The position numbers and the translations under genes were made by a program. A model generated the notes under the pieces. The model had not been told where the DNA came from. It did no database searches and was given only the letters and a program-made list of their open reading frames with translations. From a virus, in IMG/VR virus record IMGVR_UViG_3300000117_000011, positions 18,119-82,118 of that record: a stretch of DNA of 64,000 nt; one strand, written 5' to 3'. Of this stretch, positions 43,919-53,239 are shown in pieces; position 1 is the first letter of the stretch; each line of letters starts with the position of its first letter.

Positions 43919-46900
43919 TGTTAAGATTACAGCAAAAAACCAGTAGTACTTCAAAACAATCTAAGTCAAATCCTGCAGTTAACTTTAAAAAAAAATCTCA
44001 AAATGAAGAAAGCGAAGATTCAACAACTAGAGAATCTTTACCAAAAGACATATTTAGTGAAACAGAAGATGCAACTTTCAATAGTCAGACATCAGCTAAT
44101 GTGACAAATTCTAACTTTGCTGTTGAAGCAGATTTTCAAAATTCTCCTAATTTTTCGGAAGCTGAAAGTGTTGTTGTTGTTGTGCCTGGCACAAAAAGCG
44201 TAGTACAAGTTCAAACAGGAATACCTGGATTAGATGAGTATACACAAGAAAGTGAAAGCGAAGAAGAATATAGTCTGTACGATGCTGCCGCTGCGGCTGG
44301 CGTTGCTACTTTGGACGGTATATTACCAGTTTCAGATAGCACTCCTTATAACGTAACAAACTTTAATATTCCCCCAAATTATTATAATTATCTTAAATTT
44401 GGAGAGGTTTTTAGTCCAACAAGTATTAGTAACATTTTGACGAAATCTTTAAGTTTGAAGCCTGATTTAGAAATAAAAATACTTTCACATGAAATTTTAA
44501 AAATAAACAATTCTTCTGGTCTAGATTCTAATTTATTGTTTATGTCAAAAAATGACTTGTCACAAAATAAATTTGAAAGTATTAGAAATAGTGAAATTAA
44601 CAAATGTGAATCAATTAATGATAGATTAATTCAATATATTGACGTTTCAAAACATAGCGAATTAGTTAACATAAGTATTGAAAAGTCAAAAGATATCATA
44701 AGTAGTTTAGATAAAATTACGTCTTTTTCAAATAAGCTTGAAAAACAAATTAACTACGGTAATATCGTAGAAGACTTTATTATAAACAATAGTAGCGATT
44801 ATAATGGTAAAATTTTAAATACTATAACAGAAAATAGCAATATTAGCTTGCAAAGCTTTTATATTGGAGAAACGGGTGGATCTGATGAAAGGTTACTCGA
44901 TAAGCAAAGCAAGACAGAAATATCTGAATTAACTGTGTCTGATTTGGAAATTTTTTATAAAAACATATCAGGATTTGATTTTAGAGAAAGAAAAGAAGAT
45001 ACACCATTCAGCATTTTAAATAACATTATTATTAATTCTGATAGCTTGATTGGACAAATGTTTATAAATCAAAGTATTGGAATGTATAGTTTATATCCAA
45101 ATACAGATAACATTCACTTGAGTGATGTTTTAGAAAAAAGAAACAGAATAAATACTAATGCACTCAATAGATTTCCAATAGTACAAGTAGCAAACTTAAG
45201 TTTAAATTCGAGAATATTTAGTACTAGTAATTTTGAAATTCTTAATATAAAAGGTTCTTCTTTTAACAAAAGTAATATTCCTTATCAATCATTTGATCCT
45301 TATAATGTCTACTTAAGAAACTTTAACTCATATGATTTTATGATTAAAAATGTTAGTGTCGACAAAGATGATGACAATTATTATCGAAGAATCAGTGTTG
45401 CCGGTAAAAATCCTGCTAGTGATAGGTTTACTATAGCTGGTCGATCGTTGCCTTTTGATAATAATGTATTCAAGATAAATCTAAAAAGTGCAGACAATAC
45501 GAAATATACATATGAAACGTTGTATGCAGACGTTAATACTAATTTTAATATCAAGAGTCCGAGTTTCTATATATATCCAGAGAGGTTTTTTATGTCAGAT
45601 TTAATTAAGTTTGACAATCAAAACTCTTCAGAAAACGAATTTATGTCTAGTCAGTTACCTAATCAAATTATAGCTTCAAGTAATTCTGACAGTGATGTGA
45701 TAGGTATAATTAAAGACCGGATTCGAAGTTTATTTTTTAACAACTTTACTGGCTCTAATCTTGACTCAAACGAATACGCTCAAAGGGTTAACCAAGAGTA
45801 CGTTTTAAAATTAGGTAGTTTTTATACAAACTATATAGAAAATCGTTTAATTACAAACTATTTATACCTATTTAAAAATTCTTATAAAGCCCTAGGCATT
45901 GAATCTTCTGAAGCTGAATATAATTTAAACATAGTAAACAATTCAATAGAAGATTTTACTACTTTAGAAAGAATAACTGATATTGAAATAGGTAGTCATG
46001 ACAACGATAGTTTTGAAGCAGAAGGAAGTATTTTCACTAATACAGTCCAGCGCGTGAGCGAATCATTTACAGCTGAAAGTGGTGAAAGATTTGAAGCCAA
46101 TCAATTGACAAGTAGACTTATTGATTTTTTGAATAACGCAACTGGCCAAGTTGAACAAGAATATAACAGATTAGATATTCAAGATTTAAAAAGCGATTTT
46201 TTTGTTTTTGAATGTTCAAATAGCTTTTTAAACAAAAGAGAACTAGAGGCTTTTTCTTTTGAAGGGGATAGCGTTTCGAATATTATACCGTTTGATGCAA
46301 GATCAAAAGGATCGCTTTCATATATTAAAACTAACGTAGAAAAGCTTTTAAATTATAATGATAAAGATTCTAATAGTAAAGCAAGCGACTTTATTTATAA
46401 AAACATAGGTACAATTTCTAGCATAAAGTATTCTAAATTTTCATTATTAATTGCAAACAGCGTGAACATAGTTAAAAGAAAACTAGGAAAATCACATTCT
46501 AAAGTATTTGATGACTTTTTAAAAAAATGTAAATCAAAATTAAAACAGAGCAATGAATTTACCTTATTATACGATAAATTTGAAGAAACTAGTTTTGATA
46601 CTTTTGAAAATAGCAAGTTTATAGATAATAATTCTTATAAGAATAATTTTGTTAAAGAATTTTCTAATATAAGAAATACTTCAAAATCTTATTTTAGCAA
46701 TGAAATAATAAGTAATAATCATTTATTTACTTCAGAAAAATATAGAGAATTTCTTTCGAAAATATACACAAAATCATTCTTGAGAGATAATGTTACGCTA
46801 TTTAAAAGAATTATAAAAGACAGCATTGATATTTTTACAAGTAGTAATACTTACGAAAGCAACGAGTATTTTGGATTTGATGTCTTATTAGCTACAGCGC

Positions 46901-49500
46901 TTTCAAATATTAACAATAACGATACAAACAACATAAAAAAAATCATCAAATTAGTTTTATCTAATGCCATTATAAAATCTGCAGGGTTAGAAAATCAAAT
47001 AAAAGGACTCGAAGTAAAGCAGTCAAATTTAAATATGACGTTTCAAAGCCCGTTAAATTATTCAAATTTTATTTTTTATGAAAAATTAGAAAAAATATAC
47101 GGTAAAGATTTCATAGAAGAAGTTGTAAAATCGATATATGATCAAAAAAACATACATAAGCAAAAAAATTATGTTCTAAGAGAACTAAATACATTCAATA
47201 ATAATATTGAATTTTTAGATAGCATGACTGCATCTAATGGCACAGGTGGTGTTAGATTTAATTCTATTAATGGCAATATACACACTTTGTTGTTCCCACT
47301 AAAATATACTAATCACGGTAAACCTGAAAACGTTGAATGGAAAAAAAGCATGCTTGAACTTTCTAATTCAAAAGAAGGACTTCCGAGCGTTCTAGAAGTC
47401 GGTATGGGTGTTAAAAAGTTAGCATCAAATTTAGCTTATAATTACGATGTTTTTATTGATAAAGAAAAAACTGGGATTTGCTTTTATGAAAACAACGAGG
47501 ATGATCAAATCCTAGGCGCAGGATATAATTTTTCAAAAGAAAACAAAATTAAAAGCTCTGATCTTAAAATAAGCTATTTTAATTATAAAAAGCCTCAACA
47601 AGGAATTGACAAGTTGACTTCACCGCCGAGTATAGTTGGTGAACCTACCCCTGTACCGAAATGGACAATTAATTACGGGAACGTGCGTTCAGATGACAAC
47701 AAACCTATTATGCCTTACGACAATAAAGAAGTTATCATACCTTTTTGTTACAACTATTTGTCTGGGCGCGACAATACATATTCAAACAAAATAACAAAAA
47801 TATGTCAAGACATTTTAGAGATATTTGAAGTTAATTATACTAATATTAATAATATCGATGATGTACTAAATTTTATAGATCAAAATGAATTTTATTTAAA
47901 ACTATTGCAAGATATATTTGAAGCTTTCTCTAGCCTGTTTATAGATTCATATGAAAACTTTTTAACAATATTAATAGATAAAATAAGAAGTGGAGTATAC
48001 ACAGAAGACAGCATAACATTTGTTTCAGGCAACTCTAGTGTGTTGAAAGAAAAAGCTGTTAGTGATTTATATAAAATTTCAACAAAAATTAATAGTAATA
48101 AAAAAAGATTTCTAGAAGGCAACCTTATTTATACTGTGGATAATTTTATTGAGCAAAGAGGCGAAAATGAAATCTACTCTAAACGATCTCAAGAAATTCA
48201 AAATGTATTTAAAATTTTAAATAATAGTGACTTAGCAACTGCACTGTGTCATGATATAATACATGGCTATTTTTTAAATTATGAAGACAATGTTCAATTA
48301 AGAAATAATGATCTTACACAGTTTGAAGAAAATATAAATTTTATTTTAAGTAATATCAATGATATAAATAATTTTAATATTGATAAAAAAGATTTAATTA
48401 GTTTGTTGCAAAACGAGTTTTACCAGAATATTTTATCTAGAGATCTTCAAGAAATTATGTATTATAAAAACATGTTCAATGAAACATTTATTAAAAACAA
48501 TATGTTTAATACAATTAAAGAAAAATACGAATCGATAAATTTGTTTAATACTAAAAAACTTTTCTATAGAAACAATATTAATCAAGCACTTCAAGGATTA
48601 AACAAGCTTTCAGAACTATCTAGTAAATCAGACGTTGAAAAAATAGACGTTATTAGAATTCCTATAAGCTACGATATTGTAAAAAAAATTGGCGAAAGAG
48701 GTATACTGCAAATTGATATTTTACCTGTTAATTTGAAATATCCCGAAATAGAATACTCAAAATTAACATTTTATTTTTGTCCAGCTTTAACAAGTGTAAC
48801 AAGTAACTATGGTTTATCTATTAGCAATTTATTTAATGAATTTGTTGGTTTTTATGACGATACACAAAAAATATCAAAAAGATATAGTATTGTAAGTAAA
48901 GAGACAGCAAATTTTGAAATATCAAAAATCGTGGAAGAAGTTTTGATTAGACGTGCTGAACAAAGCATTGAAACACAAACTCTTTCTTTAGAATTTAGCA
49001 ACAGAATTGTGAGTGATGCAATTATGTCAAATGCTATTAAAAGCATAAACTTTATATCACAAAAAAACTTAGACGAAAATATAAAAAATATTGATTTTGA
49101 TATTACAAACTTGATTCATTATGATACTACTAACTTGATTTCTTATTTAGACGTTAATAGTTTAAAAAAAATATTTAGCAGTTACAAAAAAAATACAAAT
49201 GAATTTACAAATCTAGACAGTAGTTTGTATTCTAACTTAGACAGCAATAACAATATAATAAGTAATAATGATTTTTACAAAAAGTTTATTTTGAACGTGG
49301 ATGAAAATACGTCATGTTCAAGTATATTAAAAAGTTTAGTTCCTAATGTATATTACGATGTATTTAATATTGCAATTAACAGAAATATAATCCCGAAAGA
49401 AGATGAAGAAAATGTTGTTGATATTAGAAATAGTCGAATTAACAATGATTTACAAGCAAATAAAAGCTTTAATTATTATATTAGCACAAAGGTAATATGA
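43918..49500 (+). CDS. Uncharacterised giant structural protein (1860 aa)
   Basis: The largest protein of the baseplate cluster, coupled at both ends (TAATG at 43916-43920; ATGA at 49497-49500). The N-terminal ~150 residues are low-complexity (Ser, Glu, Thr; VVVVPGTKSVVQVQTGIPGL; YDAAAAAGVATLDGIL). Most of the remainder is very rich in Asn, Ser, Lys, Ile and Phe, with long helical stretches (~800-1060 and 1330-1600). No transglycosylase, peptidase or lysozyme motif is visible. A tape-measure role is conceivable from the length, but the weak heptad pattern and position among coupled baseplate genes make a wedge-scale structural protein equally possible. Function unknown. Confidence 0.68.
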   Translation: MLRLQQKTSSTSKQSKSNPAVNFKKKSQNEESEDSTTRESLPKDIFSETEDATFNSQTSANVTNSNFAVEADFQNSPNFSEAESVVVVVPGTKSVVQVQTGIPGLDEYTQESESEEEYSLYDAAAAAGVATLDGILPVSDSTPYNVTNFNIPPNYYNYLKFGEVFSPTSISNILTKSLSLKPDLEIKILSHEILKINNSSGLDSNLLFMSKNDLSQNKFESIRNSEINKCESINDRLIQYIDVSKHSELVNISIEKSKDIISSLDKITSFSNKLEKQINYGNIVEDFIINNSSDYNGKILNTITENSNISLQSFYIGETGGSDERLLDKQSKTEISELTVSDLEIFYKNISGFDFRERKEDTPFSILNNIIINSDSLIGQMFINQSIGMYSLYPNTDNIHLSDVLEKRNRINTNALNRFPIVQVANLSLNSRIFSTSNFEILNIKGSSFNKSNIPYQSFDPYNVYLRNFNSYDFMIKNVSVDKDDDNYYRRISVAGKNPASDRFTIAGRSLPFDNNVFKINLKSADNTKYTYETLYADVNTNFNIKSPSFYIYPERFFMSDLIKFDNQNSSENEFMSSQLPNQIIASSNSDSDVIGIIKDRIRSLFFNNFTGSNLDSNEYAQRVNQEYVLKLGSFYTNYIENRLITNYLYLFKNSYKALGIESSEAEYNLNIVNNSIEDFTTLERITDIEIGSHDNDSFEAEGSIFTNTVQRVSESFTAESGERFEANQLTSRLIDFLNNATGQVEQEYNRLDIQDLKSDFFVFECSNSFLNKRELEAFSFEGDSVSNIIPFDARSKGSLSYIKTNVEKLLNYNDKDSNSKASDFIYKNIGTISSIKYSKFSLLIANSVNIVKRKLGKSHSKVFDDFLKKCKSKLKQSNEFTLLYDKFEETSFDTFENSKFIDNNSYKNNFVKEFSNIRNTSKSYFSNEIISNNHLFTSEKYREFLSKIYTKSFLRDNVTLFKRIIKDSIDIFTSSNTYESNEYFGFDVLLATALSNINNNDTNNIKKIIKLVLSNAIIKSAGLENQIKGLEVKQSNLNMTFQSPLNYSNFIFYEKLEKIYGKDFIEEVVKSIYDQKNIHKQKNYVLRELNTFNNNIEFLDSMTASNGTGGVRFNSINGNIHTLLFPLKYTNHGKPENVEWKKSMLELSNSKEGLPSVLEVGMGVKKLASNLAYNYDVFIDKEKTGICFYENNEDDQILGAGYNFSKENKIKSSDLKISYFNYKKPQQGIDKLTSPPSIVGEPTPVPKWTINYGNVRSDDNKPIMPYDNKEVIIPFCYNYLSGRDNTYSNKITKICQDILEIFEVNYTNINNIDDVLNFIDQNEFYLKLLQDIFEAFSSLFIDSYENFLTILIDKIRSGVYTEDSITFVSGNSSVLKEKAVSDLYKISTKINSNKKRFLEGNLIYTVDNFIEQRGENEIYSKRSQEIQNVFKILNNSDLATALCHDIIHGYFLNYEDNVQLRNNDLTQFEENINFILSNINDINNFNIDKKDLISLLQNEFYQNILSRDLQEIMYYKNMFNETFIKNNMFNTIKEKYESINLFNTKKLFYRNNINQALQGLNKLSELSSKSDVEKIDVIRIPISYDIVKKIGERGILQIDILPVNLKYPEIEYSKLTFYFCPALTSVTSNYGLSISNLFNEFVGFYDDTQKISKRYSIVSKETANFEISKIVEEVLIRRAEQSIETQTLSLEFSNRIVSDAIMSNAIKSINFISQKNLDENIKNIDFDITNLIHYDTTNLISYLDVNSLKKIFSSYKKNTNEFTNLDSSLYSNLDSNNNIISNNDFYKKFILNVDENTSCSSILKSLVPNVYYDVFNIAINRNIIPKEDEENVVDIRNSRINNDLQANKSFNYYISTKVI

Positions 49501-51125
49501 TGGATATAAAAGATATTGATGATGTAGTATTTTCTGCTGTAGATAATTCATATAGAAATCAAGAAATTAATTTTAATTTTATTTATAATAACTACATTGA
49601 AAATGAAACTATGGTTGATGACAATATTATTCTTAATAGAGATGTTGAGTCAAAAAACAGATTTGTTCGAATAGCGTTTGAAAATAACGTAGAAGCTGCA
49701 TTAGCAGGTTCTTTTAGTGAATATGATAATATTAAGAAAAACATTCTATACGTTTTTAACGATAAAGACCTTTATGAAAGTGATAGGGAATTTTTTAATA
49801 AACAAGATGATTTATTTCCTGGAAGGAAAACTTTAGTTTTTGATAACAAAATAGAAGATTTTAGCAATTACAATAAATTTTACAATGCTGTTGATGGAAA
49901 TACTACAGAGATTGACTTTTTATTTAATGATAGATCAAATCTTTTATCTATAACACATAATAGAAATTATGAAGATAACTTGTTAAAAAAAGATTACCCA
50001 GAAAACTTTAATTTTAATAATACACAAAATTATTTAGACTTAGTTAGTAGCGAGAGAATAGAAAACAAAAGAAAAAAAAATAATTTAATTGAAAGCTTTA
50101 AAACAGGCGCGCTTCTTCCAGAGTTAAATTACATTTCAGAAAGTATTAATTTAGGTGACGTTAATGAGTACGCTAATTTAAACGCAATATTTTGCGGTGC
50201 TTATATAGAAAAGTTTTTATTAGTCAATGATAAGTATGAGTTTTTATGCAGCAGATTTTATATGCGACCAGAAATCAAATCAAACAGAATAGTTTCAAAA
50301 ATAGAAGATGAAGCAGTTAAATATGGGTCAACTTATAGGTATATCAGTTACAACGTATATTTTTACACTACAGTTAATCCTGTAAATCGATTTGTATTAC
50401 GTCACTATTTATTATGTACACATCCGTATATGAGCAACGATATTATTTGCAAAGAAAAAAACCCGCCACCTCCGCCAGTTAGTCTTACAATGACTTATAA
50501 TTTACAAAACAAAGTTATGCTTTTAAGATGGGAAGAACCTACAAATTACGAGGGTGATGTTAAAGGATATCAAATTTTAAAAAGAAATAGCATTGAAGAG
50601 CCGTATAAAATTGTTAAACAGATCGAAGGACATTTAATTACTGACTTGTATGAGCCTGACGAAGTTGTTCCGGCAATAGACATAATCAAAAAGCCTGGAA
50701 AAATTGATAAAAAATATTTTGACGAAGATTTTGATGAGAATAAAATGTGTATTTATACAATTAGATCGATTGATGCGCATGGTATGAAGTCTGATTATGG
50801 TGAACAAATTGGTGTATATTATGACTTTCTAAGGAACAAGTTAATAACTAGCTTGATTGCAAAACCAGGGGCTAATGTTTCTTACCCAAATAGAACGCTT
50901 TTAAACAAATCTATTTTTCACGAAAACATACCTGACTTTGTTGATAATCTACCTATAATTAACAAGCCACGTAAAATAAGCCTTTATTTGACACCAGACT
51001 TTGCATATATTAGATCAAATGAAATACTTAGAAAAACTCTGGATGATGATTATCAATTTACTTTAACTAATTTAAATGATTTTGTGCATAAAACTGATAA
51101 ATTTTCAATTGTTAATTTCAGGTAA
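49497..51125 (+). CDS. Structural protein with FN3-like domain
   Basis: 542 residues, start overlapping the previous stop by 4 nt. Residues ~321-442 look like a fibronectin type III domain: PPPPPVSLTMTYNLQ, then VMLLRWEEPTNYEGDVKGYQ and ILKRNS, ending CIYTIRSIDAHGMKSDYGEQ. The proline-rich linker, the tryptophan of the B strand and the 'Y.IRxIDxxGxxS' G-strand turn are typical. FN3 domains are frequent decorations on phage tails and bind carbohydrate surfaces weakly. The N-terminal part is unrecognised. Possibly a peripheral baseplate protein that contacts the host. Confidence 0.75.
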   Translation: MMDIKDIDDVVFSAVDNSYRNQEINFNFIYNNYIENETMVDDNIILNRDVESKNRFVRIAFENNVEAALAGSFSEYDNIKKNILYVFNDKDLYESDREFFNKQDDLFPGRKTLVFDNKIEDFSNYNKFYNAVDGNTTEIDFLFNDRSNLLSITHNRNYEDNLLKKDYPENFNFNNTQNYLDLVSSERIENKRKKNNLIESFKTGALLPELNYISESINLGDVNEYANLNAIFCGAYIEKFLLVNDKYEFLCSRFYMRPEIKSNRIVSKIEDEAVKYGSTYRYISYNVYFYTTVNPVNRFVLRHYLLCTHPYMSNDIICKEKNPPPPPVSLTMTYNLQNKVMLLRWEEPTNYEGDVKGYQILKRNSIEEPYKIVKQIEGHLITDLYEPDEVVPAIDIIKKPGKIDKKYFDEDFDENKMCIYTIRSIDAHGMKSDYGEQIGVYYDFLRNKLITSLIAKPGANVSYPNRTLLNKSIFHENIPDFVDNLPIINKPRKISLYLTPDFAYIRSNEILRKTLDDDYQFTLTNLNDFVHKTDKFSIVNFR

Positions 51126-51152
51126 GTATATATTTATAATAAATTTAAGGAG
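51125..51152 (+). promoter_or_regulatory. Promoter-like AGTATATATTTA element and strong RBS
   Basis: AGTATATATTTA (51125-51136) is identical to 61445-61456 before another structural/packaging gene. It lies 23 nt before the ATG at 51160. AAGGAG (51147-51152) is the strongest ribosome site in this block, which suggests a highly made protein. Confidence 0.4.
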
Positions 51153-51159
51153 AAGATAA

Positions 51160-51906
51160 ATGGGATTTTTAAACCATGCAACAAACAATATAATCATTGA
51201 TGCAGTTTTAACTGATAAGGGACGTGAGCTTTTATCAAAAAACGATGGATCTTTTAAGATATCAAAGTTTAAATTAGCTGATGACGAAGTTGATTATTCT
51301 ATTGTTGAACAATATGGTATAGCATTAGGCAAAGAAAAAATAGAAAAAAATACACCTATTTTTGAAGCAATTACAAATGAAAACCTAGCTATTAAATACC
51401 CGCTTATTACGCTTTCAAATGATACGACAAAAGTTTTTGCTTATCCTGAAATTGTACTTGACCAGACAAATACGTCAGTAGATGTATCAACTCAGACAAC
51501 TTCATCACAAAGATTTTTAAACCCAAGAGTTAACATTAAGACTACAATAAATCAAGATGAAGATTTTGACTTAAATAGCGCTAAATTAGTTGATGATTAT
51601 TTTAAAGTTAGAGTTTTTGACAAACTGTTAAAGATTACAAACGCAGAAGGTATTATTGAAACTAAAGGTGATATTACTACATACGCAGTTAGAGCTTCTC
51701 AGCTACAGACTTCAGGTGAGTTTAATGGTCAAACATCATGTGAAATAGCAATGTCTGCTTCAGGTATAGCTACTGATAGTAGTTTTAAACAATTTTCTTT
51801 AGATCAAGATAAAACTACTATTAAGACTCAAATTGAAATTATTGGAAACAGAACCAATAGCGTGAAAGTTGTTCCTGTTAAAATAACAAGTAATAAATTA
51901 AGTTAA
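51160..51906 (+). CDS. Structural protein with 'GFLN...LTxxGR' N-terminal domain (paralogue 2)
   Basis: 248 residues with a strong AAGGAG ribosome site. The N-terminus GFLNHATNNIIIDAVLTDKG, then RELLSKNDGSFKISKFKLAD and DEVDYSIVEQYG, is related to that of the 336-aa protein at 39742. The rest is regular beta-strand (KTTIKTQIEIIGNRTNSVKV) without cysteine. The strong ribosome site and small size suggest a protein needed in many copies, such as a ring or tube component, but I see no direct match to T4 gp19 or gp54. Followed closely by the 440-aa protein (AAGGA overlapping the stop). Confidence 0.72.
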   Translation: MGFLNHATNNIIIDAVLTDKGRELLSKNDGSFKISKFKLADDEVDYSIVEQYGIALGKEKIEKNTPIFEAITNENLAIKYPLITLSNDTTKVFAYPEIVLDQTNTSVDVSTQTTSSQRFLNPRVNIKTTINQDEDFDLNSAKLVDDYFKVRVFDKLLKITNAEGIIETKGDITTYAVRASQLQTSGEFNGQTSCEIAMSASGIATDSSFKQFSLDQDKTTIKTQIEIIGNRTNSVKVVPVKITSNKLS

Positions 51907-51915
51907 GGATAAAAA

Positions 51916-53238
51916 ATGATTGAATTAAGTAATGCGTCGTTTGGTTTTACTGACAATGATGTAATTAGAAAAACTTCAAAAGTAAGACAGCTTGTAGATA
52001 TTTTAAGAGTTGATGTTGCTAGTACAAGCGATGCTACTGAAGCTAGAGATACAAGTAATGATTTAAAAACTAGAAAAAAATACGAAGTTTTTGTAACAGG
52101 TGGCGTTGGTCAAGGTATTTTCCCTGTTACAAGCTCTTTATTTCAGACTGTTTTTGATCAAAATCACGAAACACAGACAGCTAATGAGCTTTTTGATATA
52201 ACAATTGGATGTTATCATGATAGTGATCTAGTCTCAGGAAGTTTAGATAGGACAAGAGGCCTTGAAGTTGATGGATCATTTACAGGAGTTGACGCAAGTG
52301 GAAAAATGCTTTTTGCAAATGATGTTTTAATGTTAAGAGAAAAAATAAATATCTACAAACAATACGCACAGTATTTACTTGGCGATGCAAATGCTTATTT
52401 TTCTGCACCTTTTTCAATTGAAGATACAGTTTTTGTTCATACCGGGTCAAATGGAGAATTATCTTACAGAGAAAGAATTGATGAAGCCGTCTTTATTAAT
52501 TTTAAAAGACTTTTCGTAAGAGACGGTATTGTTAAAGAACAATTTGTTTTAAGGCTATTAGAAAACGCAAGCTCTAGTTTGCCTAATATCGGAATAAAAG
52601 GTGACGATTCAACAGGCAGCGAAACGTCAATAACAGACACGGGTGCTTTAAGCTCATTAACTGTTACTGGACAAGCAGGAAGTATTGCAACTCTTAAAAA
52701 AAATTCCGTAGCATCAGGTGAAGATGAAAACGTAGGTCTTGTTTTCTATGAAAAAGGAATACTCGTATTGGATGCGTCAAGAGTATTTAATGCAAGTCAA
52801 AATATTTCAGGATCAATTAGTGCTGTTTCTGGAACTACTGGCTTTAATGCAGGGACTTTAGAATTTAATCAACCTTTAATACCAGACTTTTGGGCAACAG
52901 GGTCTATAGATAACATATTAGACCATTTATGTGAAACAAGATTTGGAAGATCAAACGCTTCTGCAGTAGGTTTTGTTAATCAAACATTTATAAATTCTTC
53001 TATATACGTTTGTAGAGTAGCACCAAGTCAAGCAAACTATTCTAGAAATCCTACATACAAAAATGGTGATGGAACAATAAGAGTTATTGAAGAAAGAGGT
53101 GACGATCCTTTTTCTTATATAACAACAGTAGGTCTTTATGATGTTGATAATAATCTATTAGCAGTGGCTAAAACATCAAGACCTATTGAGAAGAATCCTG
53201 AAATTGATTTATCTATTAGTGTGAGAATAGATTACTAA
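51916..53238 (+). CDS. Structural protein sharing its C-terminal module with the next gene
   Basis: 440 residues. AAGGA (51905-51909) precedes the ATG. The C-terminal ~40 residues (DDPFSYITTVGLYDVDNN, then LLAVAKTSRPIEKNPEIDLS) have the same plan as the C-terminus of the 1082-aa protein that follows (EDFVYITDIDLHDENLN, then VVASVKLAQPFAKKD), each ending in 'R(I/M)(K)xDY/F'. Before it stands YVCRVAPSQANYSRNPTYKN, a motif typical of large T4-like phage structural proteins. The middle has a Ser/Gly/Thr-rich stretch resembling fibre sequence. A tail-sheath role was considered but not supported. Probably a baseplate or tail terminator-level protein. Confidence 0.7.
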   Translation: MIELSNASFGFTDNDVIRKTSKVRQLVDILRVDVASTSDATEARDTSNDLKTRKKYEVFVTGGVGQGIFPVTSSLFQTVFDQNHETQTANELFDITIGCYHDSDLVSGSLDRTRGLEVDGSFTGVDASGKMLFANDVLMLREKINIYKQYAQYLLGDANAYFSAPFSIEDTVFVHTGSNGELSYRERIDEAVFINFKRLFVRDGIVKEQFVLRLLENASSSLPNIGIKGDDSTGSETSITDTGALSSLTVTGQAGSIATLKKNSVASGEDENVGLVFYEKGILVLDASRVFNASQNISGSISAVSGTTGFNAGTLEFNQPLIPDFWATGSIDNILDHLCETRFGRSNASAVGFVNQTFINSSIYVCRVAPSQANYSRNPTYKNGDGTIRVIEERGDDPFSYITTVGLYDVDNNLLAVAKTSRPIEKNPEIDLSISVRIDY

Positions 53239-53239
53239 A

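Noticed and set aside
51916-53238. Tail sheath protein
   Set aside because: At 440 aa it is too short for a typical T4-like sheath, and the C-terminus matches the next structural protein instead of a sheath C-terminal domain.
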